Below are positions 53,879 to 63,997 of a DNA stretch of 64,000 nt, one piece after another. The DNA is from Labilithrix sp. (GTDB taxonomy: Bacteria > Myxococcota_A > Polyangia > Polyangiales > Polyangiaceae). The notes under the pieces are model-generated. The model did not search any database. It saw nothing but the letters and a program-made list of their open reading frames with translations, and was not told the origin of the DNA. The stretch is taken from NCBI GenBank assembly GCA_019637105.1, contig JAHBWF010000008.1, positions 37,226-101,225 on the forward strand, read 5' to 3'. Made by a program: the position numbers and the translations under genes. The stretch's first letter is position 1. Every line of letters begins with the position of its first letter.

Positions 53879-56638
53879 ATGAAGCTCGTGTTTTCATTCG
53901 GTGACGGCAAGGCCGAGGGAGATCCCACGCGTCGCGACACGCTCGGCGGCAAGGGCGCCGGGCTCGCGGAGATGACGTCGCTCGGGCTCCCCGTCCCGCC
54001 CGGCTTCACGATCTCGACGGAGGCGTGCCGCGCGTTCACGGCGACGGGCGCGATGCCCGCGGAGCTCGGCTCGGAGGTCGACGAGGCCCTCGCGCTGCTC
54101 GAGAAGCGCATCGGCATGCGGTTCGGCGATCCGAAGGCCCCGCTGCTCGTGAGCGTCCGCTCCGGCGCGCGCGCGTCGATGCCCGGGATGATGGACACCA
54201 TCCTCAACCTCGGGCTCAACGAGACCACCGCGAAGGGGCTCATCGAGCGCACGGGCAACAAGCGCTTCGTCTACGACGCCTACCGCCGCTTCGTGGCGAT
54301 GTACGCCGACGTCGCGCTCGGCGTCTCGCGCGAGCACTTCGAGCACGCGCTCGACGAGCTGCGCGCGCGCATCGCCAAGGAGCGCGACGTCGACGCCACG
54401 CGCCTCAACGCCGAGGAGCTCCGCCGCAAGGTCACCGACGCCGACATCCCGGCCGACGACCTCGAGGCCCTCGTCGTGACGTTCAAGGCGATCGTCAAGG
54501 AGAAGACGAAGAAGGACTTCCCGGAGGACCCGAAGGAGCAGCTCTGGTGGGCGATCCGCGCCGTCTTCAAGTCGTGGAGCAACCCGCGCGCCGTCGTCTA
54601 CCGCAAGATGCACGACATCCCCGAGAGCTGGGGGACCGCGTGCAACGTCCAGGCGATGGTCTTCGGCAACCTCGGAGAGACGAGCGCGACCGGCGTCGCG
54701 TTCACGCGCGACCCGTCGACCGGCGAGCGCGTGCTCTACGGGGAGTGGCTCCCGAACGCGCAGGGCGAGGACGTCGTCGCCGGGATCCGGACGCCGATGC
54801 CGATCCGCGCCGGCGGCAAGAACGACGACGAGTCGCTCGAGCGGCGCATGCCCGAGGCGTTCGCGACGCTGGTGTCGATCGGCGCCCGCCTCGAGAGGCA
54901 CTTCCGCGACATGCAGGATCTGGAGTTCACGATCCAGGACGGCCACCTCTACATGCTCCAGTGCCGCTCGGCGAAGCGCACGAGCCCGGCCGCCGTCCGC
55001 GCCGCCGTGGAGATGGCCAAGGAGGGCCTCATCACGCGCGACGAGGCCGTCTGCCGCGTCGATCCGTCGTCGCTCGACCAGCTCCTCCACCCGACGCTGG
55101 ACCCGAGCGCGCCGAAGAAGCTCCTCGCGCGCGGGCTCTCCGCGAGCCCGGGCGCCGCGCAGGGCAAGATCGTCTTCAGCGCCGACGAGGCCGAGCGGCG
55201 CGCCGGCCAGGGAGAGGCCGTCATCCTCGTGCGCGTCGAGACCTCGCCGGAGGACATCCACGGCATGAAGGCCGCGCGCGGCATCCTCACGGCGCGCGGC
55301 GGGATGACCAGCCACGCCGCCGTCGTCGCGCGCGGGATGGGCAAGCCGTGCGTCGCCGGCTGCTCCGCGCTCGCGGTCAGCTACGCCGAGCAGATGGTGA
55401 CGGTCACGCAGTACGACGAGGCCGGGCGCCCGACCGAGACGATCACGCTCAAGAAGGGCGACGTCGTCACGCTCGACGGCGGCGCGGGTCACGTCTACCT
55501 GGGCGCCGTGCCCACCGTGAGCGCGGCGCTCACCGGCGAGTTCGCCGAGCTGATGGCGTGGGCCGACAACGTCCGGACGATGAAGGTGCGCGCCAACGCC
55601 GACACCCCGCTCGACGCCCGCACCGCGCGGAGCTTCGGCGCCGAGGGCATCGGTCTCTGCCGCACCGAGCACATGTTCTTCGACGAGGAGCGCATCCGCG
55701 CGGTCCGCGAGATGATCCTCGCCGAGGACGTGAAGGGCCGCGAGATCGCGCTCGCGAAGCTCCTCCCGCATCAGGAGCAGGACTTCGTCGAGATCTTCCG
55801 CGAGATGCGCGGGCTCCCGGTGACCATCCGCCTGCTCGATCCGCCGCTCCACGAGTTCCTCCCGACCGAGAAGAAGCAGATCGAGGAGCTCGCCGGCCTC
55901 CTCGGCGTCTCCGTCGTCCGGCTGGAGCAGCGGATCAAGGACCTGCACGAGTTCAACCCGATGCTCGGACACCGCGGCTGCCGCCTCGCGATCACGTACC
56001 CCGAGATCTACGCGATGCAGGTCCGCGCCATCCTGCAGGCCGCCGCCGACGTCAGCGCGGAGGGCGCGACGGTGCAGCCCGAGATCATGATCCCGCTCGC
56101 GATGACCCGCGAGGAGCTCGCGCGGATGCGCCAGATCGTCGACAAGGTCGCGGAGGAGGTCTTCGCGAAGCGCCCGAAGGTGCCGTTCTCCTTCGGGACG
56201 ATGATCGAGCTGCCGCGCGCCGCGCTCCGCGCGGGCGAGCTCGCCCAGGGAGCCGACTTCTTCTCGTTCGGCACGAACGACCTCACGCAGTGCACGATGG
56301 GCCTCTCGCGCGACGACGCGGGCAAGTTCCTCCCGGCGTACGTCGAGACGGGGATCCTCCCGAAGGACCCGTTCGTGACGATCGACGTCGACGGCGTCGG
56401 CGCGCTGGTCCGCCTCGCGGTCGAGCGCGGGCGCCAGACGAAGAACACGATCAAGCTCGGGATCTGCGGCGAGCACGGCGGCGATCCCGAGAGCATCCGC
56501 TTCTTCCGCGACGCGAAGCTCGACTACGTGTCGTGCTCCCCCTTCCGCGTGACGATCGCGCGCCTCGCCGCGGCGCAGGCCGAGGTCTCGCACCGGAAGG
56601 GCCGCGCGACGATGTCCGCGGGGCCCGGCAACGCCTGA
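53879..56638 (+). CDS. ppdK: Pyruvate, phosphate dikinase
   Basis: 919 residues from the ATG at 53879. The ATP-grasp start is LVFSFGDG, then GGKGAGLAEMTSLGLPVPPGF; SVRSGARASMPGMMDTILN is a PPDK hallmark. The swivelling domain holds the phosphorylated His in RGGMTSHAAVVARGMGKPCVAG. The PEP/pyruvate barrel is complete, with RTEHMFFDEERI, LEQRIKDLHEFNPMLGHRGCRLAITYPEIY and the late KLGICGEHGGDPESI. It interconverts PEP, AMP and PPi with pyruvate, ATP and Pi, serving gluconeogenesis. Confidence 0.97.
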   Translation: MKLVFSFGDGKAEGDPTRRDTLGGKGAGLAEMTSLGLPVPPGFTISTEACRAFTATGAMPAELGSEVDEALALLEKRIGMRFGDPKAPLLVSVRSGARASMPGMMDTILNLGLNETTAKGLIERTGNKRFVYDAYRRFVAMYADVALGVSREHFEHALDELRARIAKERDVDATRLNAEELRRKVTDADIPADDLEALVVTFKAIVKEKTKKDFPEDPKEQLWWAIRAVFKSWSNPRAVVYRKMHDIPESWGTACNVQAMVFGNLGETSATGVAFTRDPSTGERVLYGEWLPNAQGEDVVAGIRTPMPIRAGGKNDDESLERRMPEAFATLVSIGARLERHFRDMQDLEFTIQDGHLYMLQCRSAKRTSPAAVRAAVEMAKEGLITRDEAVCRVDPSSLDQLLHPTLDPSAPKKLLARGLSASPGAAQGKIVFSADEAERRAGQGEAVILVRVETSPEDIHGMKAARGILTARGGMTSHAAVVARGMGKPCVAGCSALAVSYAEQMVTVTQYDEAGRPTETITLKKGDVVTLDGGAGHVYLGAVPTVSAALTGEFAELMAWADNVRTMKVRANADTPLDARTARSFGAEGIGLCRTEHMFFDEERIRAVREMILAEDVKGREIALAKLLPHQEQDFVEIFREMRGLPVTIRLLDPPLHEFLPTEKKQIEELAGLLGVSVVRLEQRIKDLHEFNPMLGHRGCRLAITYPEIYAMQVRAILQAAADVSAEGATVQPEIMIPLAMTREELARMRQIVDKVAEEVFAKRPKVPFSFGTMIELPRAALRAGELAQGADFFSFGTNDLTQCTMGLSRDDAGKFLPAYVETGILPKDPFVTIDVDGVGALVRLAVERGRQTKNTIKLGICGEHGGDPESIRFFRDAKLDYVSCSPFRVTIARLAAAQAEVSHRKGRATMSAGPGNA

Positions 56639-56659
56639 TCGACGCCGCCGCCGCCGACG

Positions 56660-57700
56660 TCAGCGCGCGGCGGCGCGGGCGGGCTCTCCGGGGACGGCGC
56701 CCCGGCGCGGGGCCGGAGCGGCGACGCACATCGCCGCGGCGTGCGCGCCGAACGTGTCGGAGATCGACGGCAACCGCTGGCTCTCGCCCGGCGCCTCGCC
56801 GTCGCGAACGGCCGCGACCGCGGCGCCGAGGAAAGGGACGAGCAGCGGCGAGCCGAGGGCGCCGGGGGTGTCTCGCTCGAGGGCCTCGAGGCGCGCGCGC
56901 TCGCCGGCGGTCCGCGCCGACCACAGGAGCGACCCCGAGGTGGGATCGGCCTCGCCGCCCGCGAGCGTCACCGTCTTCCCGGCGCCGCACATCACGATGC
57001 GCGTCGCGTCGCCGGCGCCGTCGAGCGAGACGCGGAGCGACGCCATCGCGCCGCCCGCCAGCCGGAGGACGCCGACCGCCGCGGTCTCTCCCTCCGGGTC
57101 GACCTCGCCGCCGCGCGCGCGGCGCGACGACGTGAGCCCGGCGGCGCCGTCGACGTCGCGCCCGAGCGCCCACGCCACGGCGTCGATCGCGTGGATGCCG
57201 ATCGAGAGGAGCGCCCCGCAGCCCCAACCGCGTCGGACCGCGAAGTAGCCGTCGTCGCGCGCCCACGCGAGATCGCACGACGCGACGGGCGCGGCGCCGA
57301 GCTCCCCGTGGGAGACGGCGCGCCTCAGCGCGCGGAGCGCGCGGCCGGCGCGCCACTGGAGGACGGGCACGCAGCTCGGGAGGGCGCGGATCCGCTCGAG
57401 CTCCGCGAGCGTCGTGGCGACCGGCTTCTCCACGAGCACGATCCGGCCGGCGCCCGCGGCGGCGAGGACCTCCGCCTGCGCGACGTGCACGCTCGGCGGC
57501 CCGCACACCGCCGCGATCGCCGCGTCGACGGAGGCCGCGGACGCGAGCGAGTCGACGGTCTTCGCCCCGCACGCGTCGGCGAGCGCGCGCGCGCGCTCCG
57601 CGTCGGGATCGAAGATCGCCGCGACGCGCACGCCCGCCGCGCGGAGGGCGAGCGCGTGGAGGACGCCGGAGGCGCCGGCGCCGAGGATGACGGCCTGCAC
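56660..57700 (-). CDS. Gfo/Idh/MocA-type NAD(P)-dependent oxidoreductase
   Basis: 346 residues from a GTG at 57700 (QAVILGAGASGVLHALALRAAG). The Rossmann motif GAGASG is at the very start. The family's conserved VEKPVATTLAELERI supplies the catalytic-site EKP. SIGIHAIDAVAWALG and MASLRVSLDGAGDATRI are in the C-terminal domain. A sugar or inositol dehydrogenase role is likely; the substrate is unknown. Its stop is 21 bp from the convergent ppdK stop. No ribosome site is seen before the chosen start. Confidence 0.8.
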   Translation of the reverse strand: MQAVILGAGASGVLHALALRAAGVRVAAIFDPDAERARALADACGAKTVDSLASAASVDAAIAAVCGPPSVHVAQAEVLAAAGAGRIVLVEKPVATTLAELERIRALPSCVPVLQWRAGRALRALRRAVSHGELGAAPVASCDLAWARDDGYFAVRRGWGCGALLSIGIHAIDAVAWALGRDVDGAAGLTSSRRARGGEVDPEGETAAVGVLRLAGGAMASLRVSLDGAGDATRIVMCGAGKTVTLAGGEADPTSGSLLWSARTAGERARLEALERDTPGALGSPLLVPFLGAAVAAVRDGEAPGESQRLPSISDTFGAHAAAMCVAAPAPRRGAVPGEPARAAAR

Positions 57701-57834
57701 GCGAGGAGGATGACGCCCGCGACGCGACCGCGCCGCTGACAGGAAATGAAACGCGGGCTCGGAACCTGGCCGCGAGCTCCCTTGGCCAGACTCTCCTCTC
57801 GTCGTCTCGGGAGGGGCTCGCGCGCCCTCCCGCC

Positions 57835-57856
57835 CCGAAAAGCCTATTCTTTTCGG
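57835..57856 (-). terminator. Hairpin downstream of hemL
   Basis: CCGAAAAG-CCTATT-CTTTTCGG is a perfect 8-bp stem about 60 bp after the hemL stop. The A/T content of the stem is unusual for this GC-rich DNA, suggesting a functional transcription stop. Confidence 0.6.
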
Positions 57857-57917
57857 CACCGAACACCCCTCCGCGACAGCTCCGCTGCGCGTCGCCGACG
57901 GCGAATCCGGTCGACGC

Positions 57918-59207
57918 TCAGCCGGCGGCGGCGGCGGCGAAGGCCTCGGCGGCCGCCGCGACGGTCGCGTCGACGTCGGCCTCGGTGTGCGCCGCGCTGA
58001 CGAAGGCGGCCTCGTACTGCGACGGCGGCCAGTAGTGCCCGCGCGCCAGCATCGCCGCGTGCCAGCGGCCGAAGCGCGCCGTGTCCGATTTGACCGCGTC
58101 GCCGAACGAGCGGACCGGCCCCCTGGTGAAGAACGGCGTGATCATCGAGCCGACGCGCTGCACGCAGACCTCGACCTTCGCCGTCCGAGCGCCGTCGACG
58201 AAGCCTTGCTCCAGCCGCGCGCCGAGCGCCTCGAGCTTGTCGTAGACGCCGGCGTCGAGGCGCTCGAGCAGCGCGAGCGCCGCGCTGACCGCGACCGGGT
58301 TCCCGCTCAGCGTGCCCGCCTGGTAGACCGGTCCGACGGGCGCGACCTTCTGCATGATCTCGCGCCGGCCGCCGTACGCGGCGAGGGGCATGCCGCCGCC
58401 GACGATCTTCCCGAGGCACGTCATGTCGGGCCGCACCTTCGCGCGCTCCTGCATGCCGCCGCGCGCGACGCGCGATCCGCTCATGACCTCGTCGAAGATC
58501 GACACCGCGCCGTGGTCCTCGCAGAGGCGGACGATGGCCTCGAGGAAACCCGGCTCCGGGGGGACGACGCCCATGTTTCCCACGACGGGCTCCACGATGA
58601 CGGCGGCGATGTCCTCGCCGCGCTCCGCGAAGATCGCCTCGAGCCCCGCGACGTCGTTGTACCGCGCGGTGATCGTCGCCTTCGCGGTGAGGGCCGGCAC
58701 GCCCGCCGAGTCGGGGACGCCGAACGTGAGGGCGCCCGAGCCCGCCTTCACGAGGAGGAAGTCCGCGTGGCCGTGGTAGCAGCCTTCGAACTTCACGATC
58801 GCCTCGCGGCCGGTGAAGCCGCGCGCGACGCGGAGCGCGGCCATGCACGCCTCGGTGCCGCTCGAGACGGCGCGGACCATCTCGATCGACGGGTACAGCT
58901 CGATCACCTTCTCGGCGAAGCGGACCTCGAGCTCGGTGGGGGCGCCGTAGCTCGTGCCGTTCCTCGCGGCGGAGACGATCGCCTCGACGACCGCCGGGTG
59001 CGCGTGGCCGAGGATCATCGGTCCCCACGAGCCCACGTAGTCGGTGTAGCGCTTGCCGTCGGCGCCGAAGAGGTACGCCCCCTCGGCGCGCGCGACGAAG
59101 ACGGGGCTGCCGCCGACGCTGCGGAACGCGCGGACGGGGCTGTTCACGCCGCCCGGGATGACGCGCTCGGCGCGGGCGAGCAACTCGACGCTCTTCGGAT
59201 CGGACAT
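57918..59207 (-). CDS. hemL: Glutamate-1-semialdehyde 2,1-aminomutase
   Basis: 429 residues. AGAGGAG precedes the ATG. The sequence is canonical: [54 protein letters not shown] and [20 protein letters not shown]. The PLP lysine is in [17 protein letters not shown]. One family block reads [11 protein letters not shown] where FDEVMTGFRVA is usual. It makes 5-aminolevulinate from glutamate 1-semialdehyde for tetrapyrrole synthesis. Confidence 0.96.
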   Translation of the reverse strand: MSDPKSVELLARAERVIPGGVNSPVRAFRSVGGSPVFVARAEGAYLFGADGKRYTDYVGSWGPMILGHAHPAVVEAIVSAARNGTSYGAPTELEVRFAEKVIELYPSIEMVRAVSSGTEACMAALRVARGFTGREAIVKFEGCYHGHADFLLVKAGSGALTFGVPDSAGVPALTAKATITARYNDVAGLEAIFAERGEDIAAVIVEPVVGNMGVVPPEPGFLEAIVRLCEDHGAVSIFDEVMSGSRVARGGMQERAKVRPDMTCLGKIVGGGMPLAAYGGRREIMQKVAPVGPVYQAGTLSGNPVAVSAALALLERLDAGVYDKLEALGARLEQGFVDGARTAKVEVCVQRVGSMITPFFTRGPVRSFGDAVKSDTARFGRWHAAMLARGHYWPPSQYEAAFVSAAHTEADVDATVAAAAEAFAAAAAG

Positions 59208-59379
59208 GTGACTCCTCTGCCTCGAGGCGGGACGTTACCAGCCAATCGGCGGAGCGCGAAGGCGCCAGCTCGCCCTCGGCAGAGAGCGGCCCGGCGCGAC
59301 GAGGCTCGAGCGGCCGCGACGGCTCACCGTCCGCGACGCGACCGCCTCGAGCTCGACCTCCGGCGCGCGGCGACGAGCG

Positions 59380-59967
59380 CTACTTCCGCGTTCCTTTCAG
59401 CGCGCCCTTGATCGTACACGGCAGGCCCTCGGCCTCCGTCGCGCTCGTGACCTCCGACGTCGTCTCCCCGGAGAGGTCGTCCCCGGAGATCGCGATCACG
59501 AGGCTCGGCTCGATCTTGATCTCGATCTCGCCGCCGCTGCCGTCGTCGATCGTGAACGTGTCGGCGCTCTGCTTGCCCGACAGCTCGCACTTCGCGGCGT
59601 CGAGCGTCAGCGAGTCGGGCTGGCCGTCGGCGTCCTCGGTCGACCGGTAGGTCCCGTCGGCGTTCTTGGCGACGGTGACGGTCTCCTCCTTGGCGATCTG
59701 GTTGGCCTGCTCGGCGAGGGCGTCGCAGACCTTGCCCCCGCTCGAGGTCCACACAGGCTTCGCCATCGCGTAGTCGCCCTCGGGCGCGCACGCGCCGCCG
59801 TTCCCGCCGCCGTTGCCGCCTCCGTCGCCGCTCGAGCCGCCGTCGCTCTCCGAGCCGGTCGCTCCGCCGCTCGTGCCCGTCGTCTCGTCGTCGCTGCACG
59901 CGGCGGCGACGACGCCGAAGAGCGCGACGAGGCTGGCGCACGTGAAGCTGCGAATCGTTCCTCTCAT
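59380..59967 (-). CDS. Small lipoprotein of unknown function
   Basis: 195 residues with a very strong ribosome site (GAGGAGGT). The signal ends VAAAC (Cys24), and a Ser/Gly/Asn-rich spacer (GDGGGNGGGNGG) follows. The domain from about residue 58 (CAPEGDYAMAKPVWTSSGGKVCDALAEQANQI) has a Cys pair, then beta strands with FTIDDGSGGEIEIKIEPSLVIAIS. The C-terminus reads LPCTIKGALKGTRK. No family is recognised. Confidence 0.72.
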   Translation of the reverse strand: MRGTIRSFTCASLVALFGVVAAACSDDETTGTSGGATGSESDGGSSGDGGGNGGGNGGACAPEGDYAMAKPVWTSSGGKVCDALAEQANQIAKEETVTVAKNADGTYRSTEDADGQPDSLTLDAAKCELSGKQSADTFTIDDGSGGEIEIKIEPSLVIAISGDDLSGETTSEVTSATEAEGLPCTIKGALKGTRK

Positions 59968-60034
59968 GATCCGACCTCCTCAGGTTGGCGCGCGAGGATA
60001 CGCGACGACGGAGACCGGAGCGAGTCGGCGGCGA

Positions 60035-62959
60035 TCACTTCGGGCGCTGGCTCTCCTGGAAGGTCACCTCGAGCTTCGTCTCCTTGCCGTCGCGGACGAC
60101 GATCGCAGGCACCGTCTCGCCCGGCTTGCTCGCGTTGAGGACGAACATGAGGTCCTCGACGCTCGCGATCTCGCTCTTCCCGAGGCGGACGAGGACGTCG
60201 CCCTTGCGCATCCCCGCCTTCTCCGCTGCGCCGCCCGGACGCACGCCGGAGAGGAGCACGCCCTTCTTGCCGGCGCCCGGCCCGCCGTAGTCGGGGATGG
60301 TCCCGAGCGAGGCGTTGAAGCTCCGCATGTCGCCGTGCGGCGCGGGGCCCTCCGCGTCGGCCTTGAAGGAGAGCGGCGCCTCGCGCTGCGACGTCGTGAG
60401 CGCGACGCTCGCGCAGATCTTCCCCGTCTGCATCGCGCCCGCGGCGTTGACCTTGTCCGCCGTGTCGGACGGCTTGTGGTAGTCCGTGTGCGTCCCCGTG
60501 AAGAAATGGAGCACCGGTACGCCGGCCGAGAAGAAGTTGATCTGATCGCTCGGGCCGTAGCCGTCGCCGCTCGGCGCGCACGAGACGCGGCTCGCCTCGC
60601 AGGCGGTCGTGACGATCTCCTTCCACTCCGTCGCCGTCTCGGCGCCGAGGACCTGGAGGCGGTTTTCGCGCATGCGCCCGACCATGTCCATGTTGAGCAT
60701 CGCGTAGATGCCCGTGGCCTTGTCCGACGCCTTCGCGGCCTTCGCGTTCTTGGGCTTGCCGGCGTTCTCCGCCGCGATCCACTTCTGGACGAAGTGCGCG
60801 GAGCCGAGCACGCCCGACTCCTCGCCCGAGAACGCGACGAACACGACGTCGCGCCGGAGCTCGCCCTTCTTGGCGGCGAGCTCGCGCGCGACCTCGAGCA
60901 GCGTCGCCGCGCCCGACGCGTTGTCGTCCGCGCCCACGTGCGGCGCGTCGGCGTGCGGGGCGAGCGAGTGCCGGCCGCCGCGCCCGAGGTGATCGTAGTG
61001 CGCGCCGATCACGATCACGCCGGGGAGCTTCTTTTGGTCCTTCGGCTCGGCGACGAGGCGACCGGCGACGTTGAACGCCTGGGAGCTCACGGGCGAGAGC
61101 GCGACGTCGATCTTCGCGCGCGTCGCCTGCTTCTTCTGGAGCCGCTCGACGAGCGGCTGGCCCGCCGCGCGCTTCAGCACGAGCACGGGGAGGCCCGCGT
61201 CGGAGTAGCCCTCCGGCTGGAGCGCGGGGAGCTTCGCCTCCTCCGGCGGCTTCCAGTCGGCGGGCGCGTCCGCCGGGCGCGCGGGATCGTCGACGACGAC
61301 GAGGCCCGCCGCGCCCTTCTCGCGCGCCCAGAACGCCTTCCTGCGGATGTCGCCGAAGCGCCGCTGCGCGTCGGGGGTCGCGAACTTGCCGTCGCCCGGG
61401 ACGAAGCGGCGCACGACGACGACCTTCTTCTTCACGTCGAGCTTGGCGTAGTCGTCGCGCCCCAGGTCCTTCGCGACGATGCCGTAGTCGGCGAACACGA
61501 GGTCGCCGGCGACGTTCGCCTTCTGCGGCGAGTACCCGAGGACGACGAAGTCCTCCTTCGCCACGGGCTTGCCGCCGATCTCGAGCGCCGTCGCGTCGTC
61601 CTGCTTCAGGTTCGTCACCACGGGGAACGGCTGGCGGAAGGCGGCGTCGTCGCCGGCGGGCTGGAGGCCGAGCGCCTTCATCCGGTCCTCGATGTACTTG
61701 CCGGACGCCTCGAGGCCGGGGAGGCCGACTCCGCGGCCCTCGCGCGCGGGATCCGCGAGCCACGCGACGTCCTTCTTGATCCGATCCGCGCCCGTCTCGA
61801 CGATCTTCGGGGCGCCGACGTCCTCGATCCATTTCGCGAGGAAGACGTTGGTGTCGTGCTTGCCCGGCGCGGTCGCCCGGTTCGACGCGAACGCGAGCAG
61901 GCTCCCGTCGGGCGAGAACATCGGGAAGCCGTCGAACCCGCCGGCGTACGTGACGCGCTCGAGCGCCGTGCCGTCGACGTTCACGGCCCAGATGTCGAAC
62001 TCGCGTCCCTTCGGATCGCCGTAGTTGGTCGAGAAGAGGAGCCGCTTCTGCGACGGGTGCCAGTACGGCGCGAACGACGCGGCGTCGAGGTACGTGATCT
62101 GCTGGGCGTCGCTGCCGTCGGCGTTCGCGACGTAGAGCTCGAGCTTCGAGGGGCGGACGAGCGGCGGGCTCTGCCCGAGGAGGCGCTTGAAGTCGTCGAG
62201 CTCCTTGCCCGGCTTCGGGCGCGAGGCGCGCCAGACGATCTTCGAGCAGTCGGCGTTGAAGAACGCGCCGCCGTCGTAGCCCGGCGTGTTGGTCAGGCGC
62301 TTGACGTTCTTGCCGTCGGCGTCCATCCGGTAGAGCTCGATGTCGCCGTCGCGCACGCTCGTGAAGACGATCGACCCGTCCTTCGCGCAGACCGTCGCCT
62401 CGGCGTCGTAGCCCTTCGCGTCGGTGAGGCGGACGACGTTGCTGCCGTCGGCGTCGGCCTTGAAGATGTCGTACGAGTCGTAGAGCGGCCAGACGTAGCC
62501 CTGGCTGTGATCGGGCTTCGGCGGGCAGGCGTCGCCGCCGAGGTGGGTCGACGCGTAGATGACCTTCTGATCGCCCGGCATGAAGTACGAGCACGTGGTC
62601 GCGCCCTTGCCGCTCGACACGGGGATGAACGGCGGCAAGGTCTCGCGCGCTCCCGGCGCCGCGCCGAGGACGCTCGACAGCGGCATGCGGTAGATGCGGT
62701 CGCAGTCGGCGTCGCCCGTGCGCGACTGCAGGACGAGCTCGCGACCGCCGAACGACCAATAGGCCTCCGCGTTCTCGCCGGCGAGCGTGAGCTGCTTGAC
62801 GTCGCCGAGGTGCGTCTCCTCGGCGATCGCCTTGGTCGGAGGCAGCGGCGCGCCGGGCGGCGGGGCGGGCGCCTTGGGCGGAGGAGGATCGCTCCCGCAC
62901 GCGGCGACGAGGAGAGCCAACAGACCCGAGGACCCGAGGACGAGGGATGCGCGCTTCAT
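60035..62959 (-). CDS. Lipoprotein M28 aminopeptidase with TolB propeller, PA and PDZ domains
   Basis: 974 residues. The signal ends LVAAC (Cys21). Residues ~50-385 are TolB-like propeller blades, with YDSYDIFKADADGSNVVRLTD, IELYRMDADGKNVKRLTN and FSPDGSLLAFASN. Residues ~390-640 hold a PA-like insert (KGAAGLVVVDDPAR). The M28 metallopeptidase core has GAHYDHLG, GADDNASGAATLLEVA, FVAFSGEESGVLGSAHF and MLNMDMVGRM for two zinc ions. A C-terminal PDZ domain (GVRPGGAAEKAGMRKGDVLVRL) ends the protein. It should cleave peptides at the outer surface or in the periplasm. Confidence 0.92.
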   Translation of the reverse strand: MKRASLVLGSSGLLALLVAACGSDPPPPKAPAPPPGAPLPPTKAIAEETHLGDVKQLTLAGENAEAYWSFGGRELVLQSRTGDADCDRIYRMPLSSVLGAAPGARETLPPFIPVSSGKGATTCSYFMPGDQKVIYASTHLGGDACPPKPDHSQGYVWPLYDSYDIFKADADGSNVVRLTDAKGYDAEATVCAKDGSIVFTSVRDGDIELYRMDADGKNVKRLTNTPGYDGGAFFNADCSKIVWRASRPKPGKELDDFKRLLGQSPPLVRPSKLELYVANADGSDAQQITYLDAASFAPYWHPSQKRLLFSTNYGDPKGREFDIWAVNVDGTALERVTYAGGFDGFPMFSPDGSLLAFASNRATAPGKHDTNVFLAKWIEDVGAPKIVETGADRIKKDVAWLADPAREGRGVGLPGLEASGKYIEDRMKALGLQPAGDDAAFRQPFPVVTNLKQDDATALEIGGKPVAKEDFVVLGYSPQKANVAGDLVFADYGIVAKDLGRDDYAKLDVKKKVVVVRRFVPGDGKFATPDAQRRFGDIRRKAFWAREKGAAGLVVVDDPARPADAPADWKPPEEAKLPALQPEGYSDAGLPVLVLKRAAGQPLVERLQKKQATRAKIDVALSPVSSQAFNVAGRLVAEPKDQKKLPGVIVIGAHYDHLGRGGRHSLAPHADAPHVGADDNASGAATLLEVARELAAKKGELRRDVVFVAFSGEESGVLGSAHFVQKWIAAENAGKPKNAKAAKASDKATGIYAMLNMDMVGRMRENRLQVLGAETATEWKEIVTTACEASRVSCAPSGDGYGPSDQINFFSAGVPVLHFFTGTHTDYHKPSDTADKVNAAGAMQTGKICASVALTTSQREAPLSFKADAEGPAPHGDMRSFNASLGTIPDYGGPGAGKKGVLLSGVRPGGAAEKAGMRKGDVLVRLGKSEIASVEDLMFVLNASKPGETVPAIVVRDGKETKLEVTFQESQRPK

Positions 62960-63076
62960 CGGCGCGTGAACTCTAGATCATCCCGGGGCCTCGAAGGACG
63001 GTCGATCGAGACAGTCCAGCTCTTTCGGCGCTCATCGGCGCCCCAAGGCCCCGCTCGGACGCTATCGTGTCCGTCG

Positions 63077-63997
63077 ATGCGCCGGATCGGGCTCGCCCTC
63101 GCTTGCCTCGCGTGCGTCGCGCTCGGCGCCGCGCCGGAGGCGCGCGCCGAGGATCCGCGGCAGGCCGCGCAGGCGCAGTTCGCGGAGGGGCAGCGGGCCT
63201 TCGCCGCGGGCGACTTCCGGCGCGCCGCGGCGGCCTTCGAGGAGGCGTACCGGACGAAGCCGCACCACTCGCCGCTCTGGAACGCGGCGCGCTCGTGGCA
63301 GAAGGCCGGCGAAGGCACGCGCGCCGCGAACCTCTACGCGCGCTACCTCGAGGAGGCGCCGGCCGGCGCGCGCGATCGCGATCAGGCGACGGCGGCGCTC
63401 GCCGACCTCGCGTCGAAGCTCGGCCGCCTCGTCGTGCAGGCGGGCGGCGCGGCCGACGTCCGCGTCGACTCCGCGCCGCTCGAAGGCGACGGCGTCTACG
63501 TCCCGCCGGGCGAGCACGTCGTCGAGGGGACCTTCGACGGTCGGCCGGCGCGCCGCGTGGTCCGCGTCGACGCGGGCGGCGAGCTCAGCGTCACGCTCGA
63601 GCCGCCGGCGCCCGAGCGCGCGGCGGCGCCCGCCCTGGCTCCGCCGCCGGCGGACACCTCGGGCGTTCGCCTCCCCTGGACCGTCGTCCTCGTCGGCGGC
63701 GTGCTCACGGCGGCCGCGGGCGGCGTCACGATCTGGTCGGGCCTCGACACGAACGCGAAGCGCGAGGCCTTCGACGACGCGCCGACGCAGGAGAACCTCG
63801 ACGACGGGAAGGCGCGCCAGCTCCGCACCAACGTCGCGCTCGCGGTCACCGGGGGCCTCGCGGTGCTCACGGGGGCGGCGGCGCTCTTCGTCGATTGGTC
63901 GGGCGGCGCGAGGCGCTCCGGCGACGCGACGATCTGGGCGCGCCCGTACGGCTCGCTCGACGGCGGCGGCGTGGCGCTCGGCGGCCGATTGCCCTGA
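63077..63997 (+). CDS. Exported TPR/PEGA-type membrane protein (copy 3)
   Basis: 306 residues. A Sec signal (RRIGLALACLACVALGAAPEARA) is followed by a TPR-like segment (AQFAEGQRAFAAGDFRRAAAAFEEAY, then WNAARSWQKAGEGTRAANLYARYL). A PEGA-like VQAGGAADVRVDSAPLEGDG and VPPGEHVVEGTFDGRP follow, then two membrane helices, LPWTVVLVGGVLTAAAGGVTI and VALAVTGGLAVLTGAAALFV. The order of parts matches the genes at 17119 and 20919. It diverges from the M28 peptidase across about 120 bp, and the stop is at the window edge. Confidence 0.82.
   Translation: MRRIGLALACLACVALGAAPEARAEDPRQAAQAQFAEGQRAFAAGDFRRAAAAFEEAYRTKPHHSPLWNAARSWQKAGEGTRAANLYARYLEEAPAGARDRDQATAALADLASKLGRLVVQAGGAADVRVDSAPLEGDGVYVPPGEHVVEGTFDGRPARRVVRVDAGGELSVTLEPPAPERAAAPALAPPPADTSGVRLPWTVVLVGGVLTAAAGGVTIWSGLDTNAKREAFDDAPTQENLDDGKARQLRTNVALAVTGGLAVLTGAAALFVDWSGGARRSGDATIWARPYGSLDGGGVALGGRLP

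Noticed and set aside
52769-56593. Very long antisense and off-frame readings over glyS and ppdK
   Set aside because: Composition is Arg/Gly/Glu-rich with no motif, and the sense frames are clear GlyS and PpdK. The same applies to 59964-62900 over the M28 peptidase and to 43909-47775.
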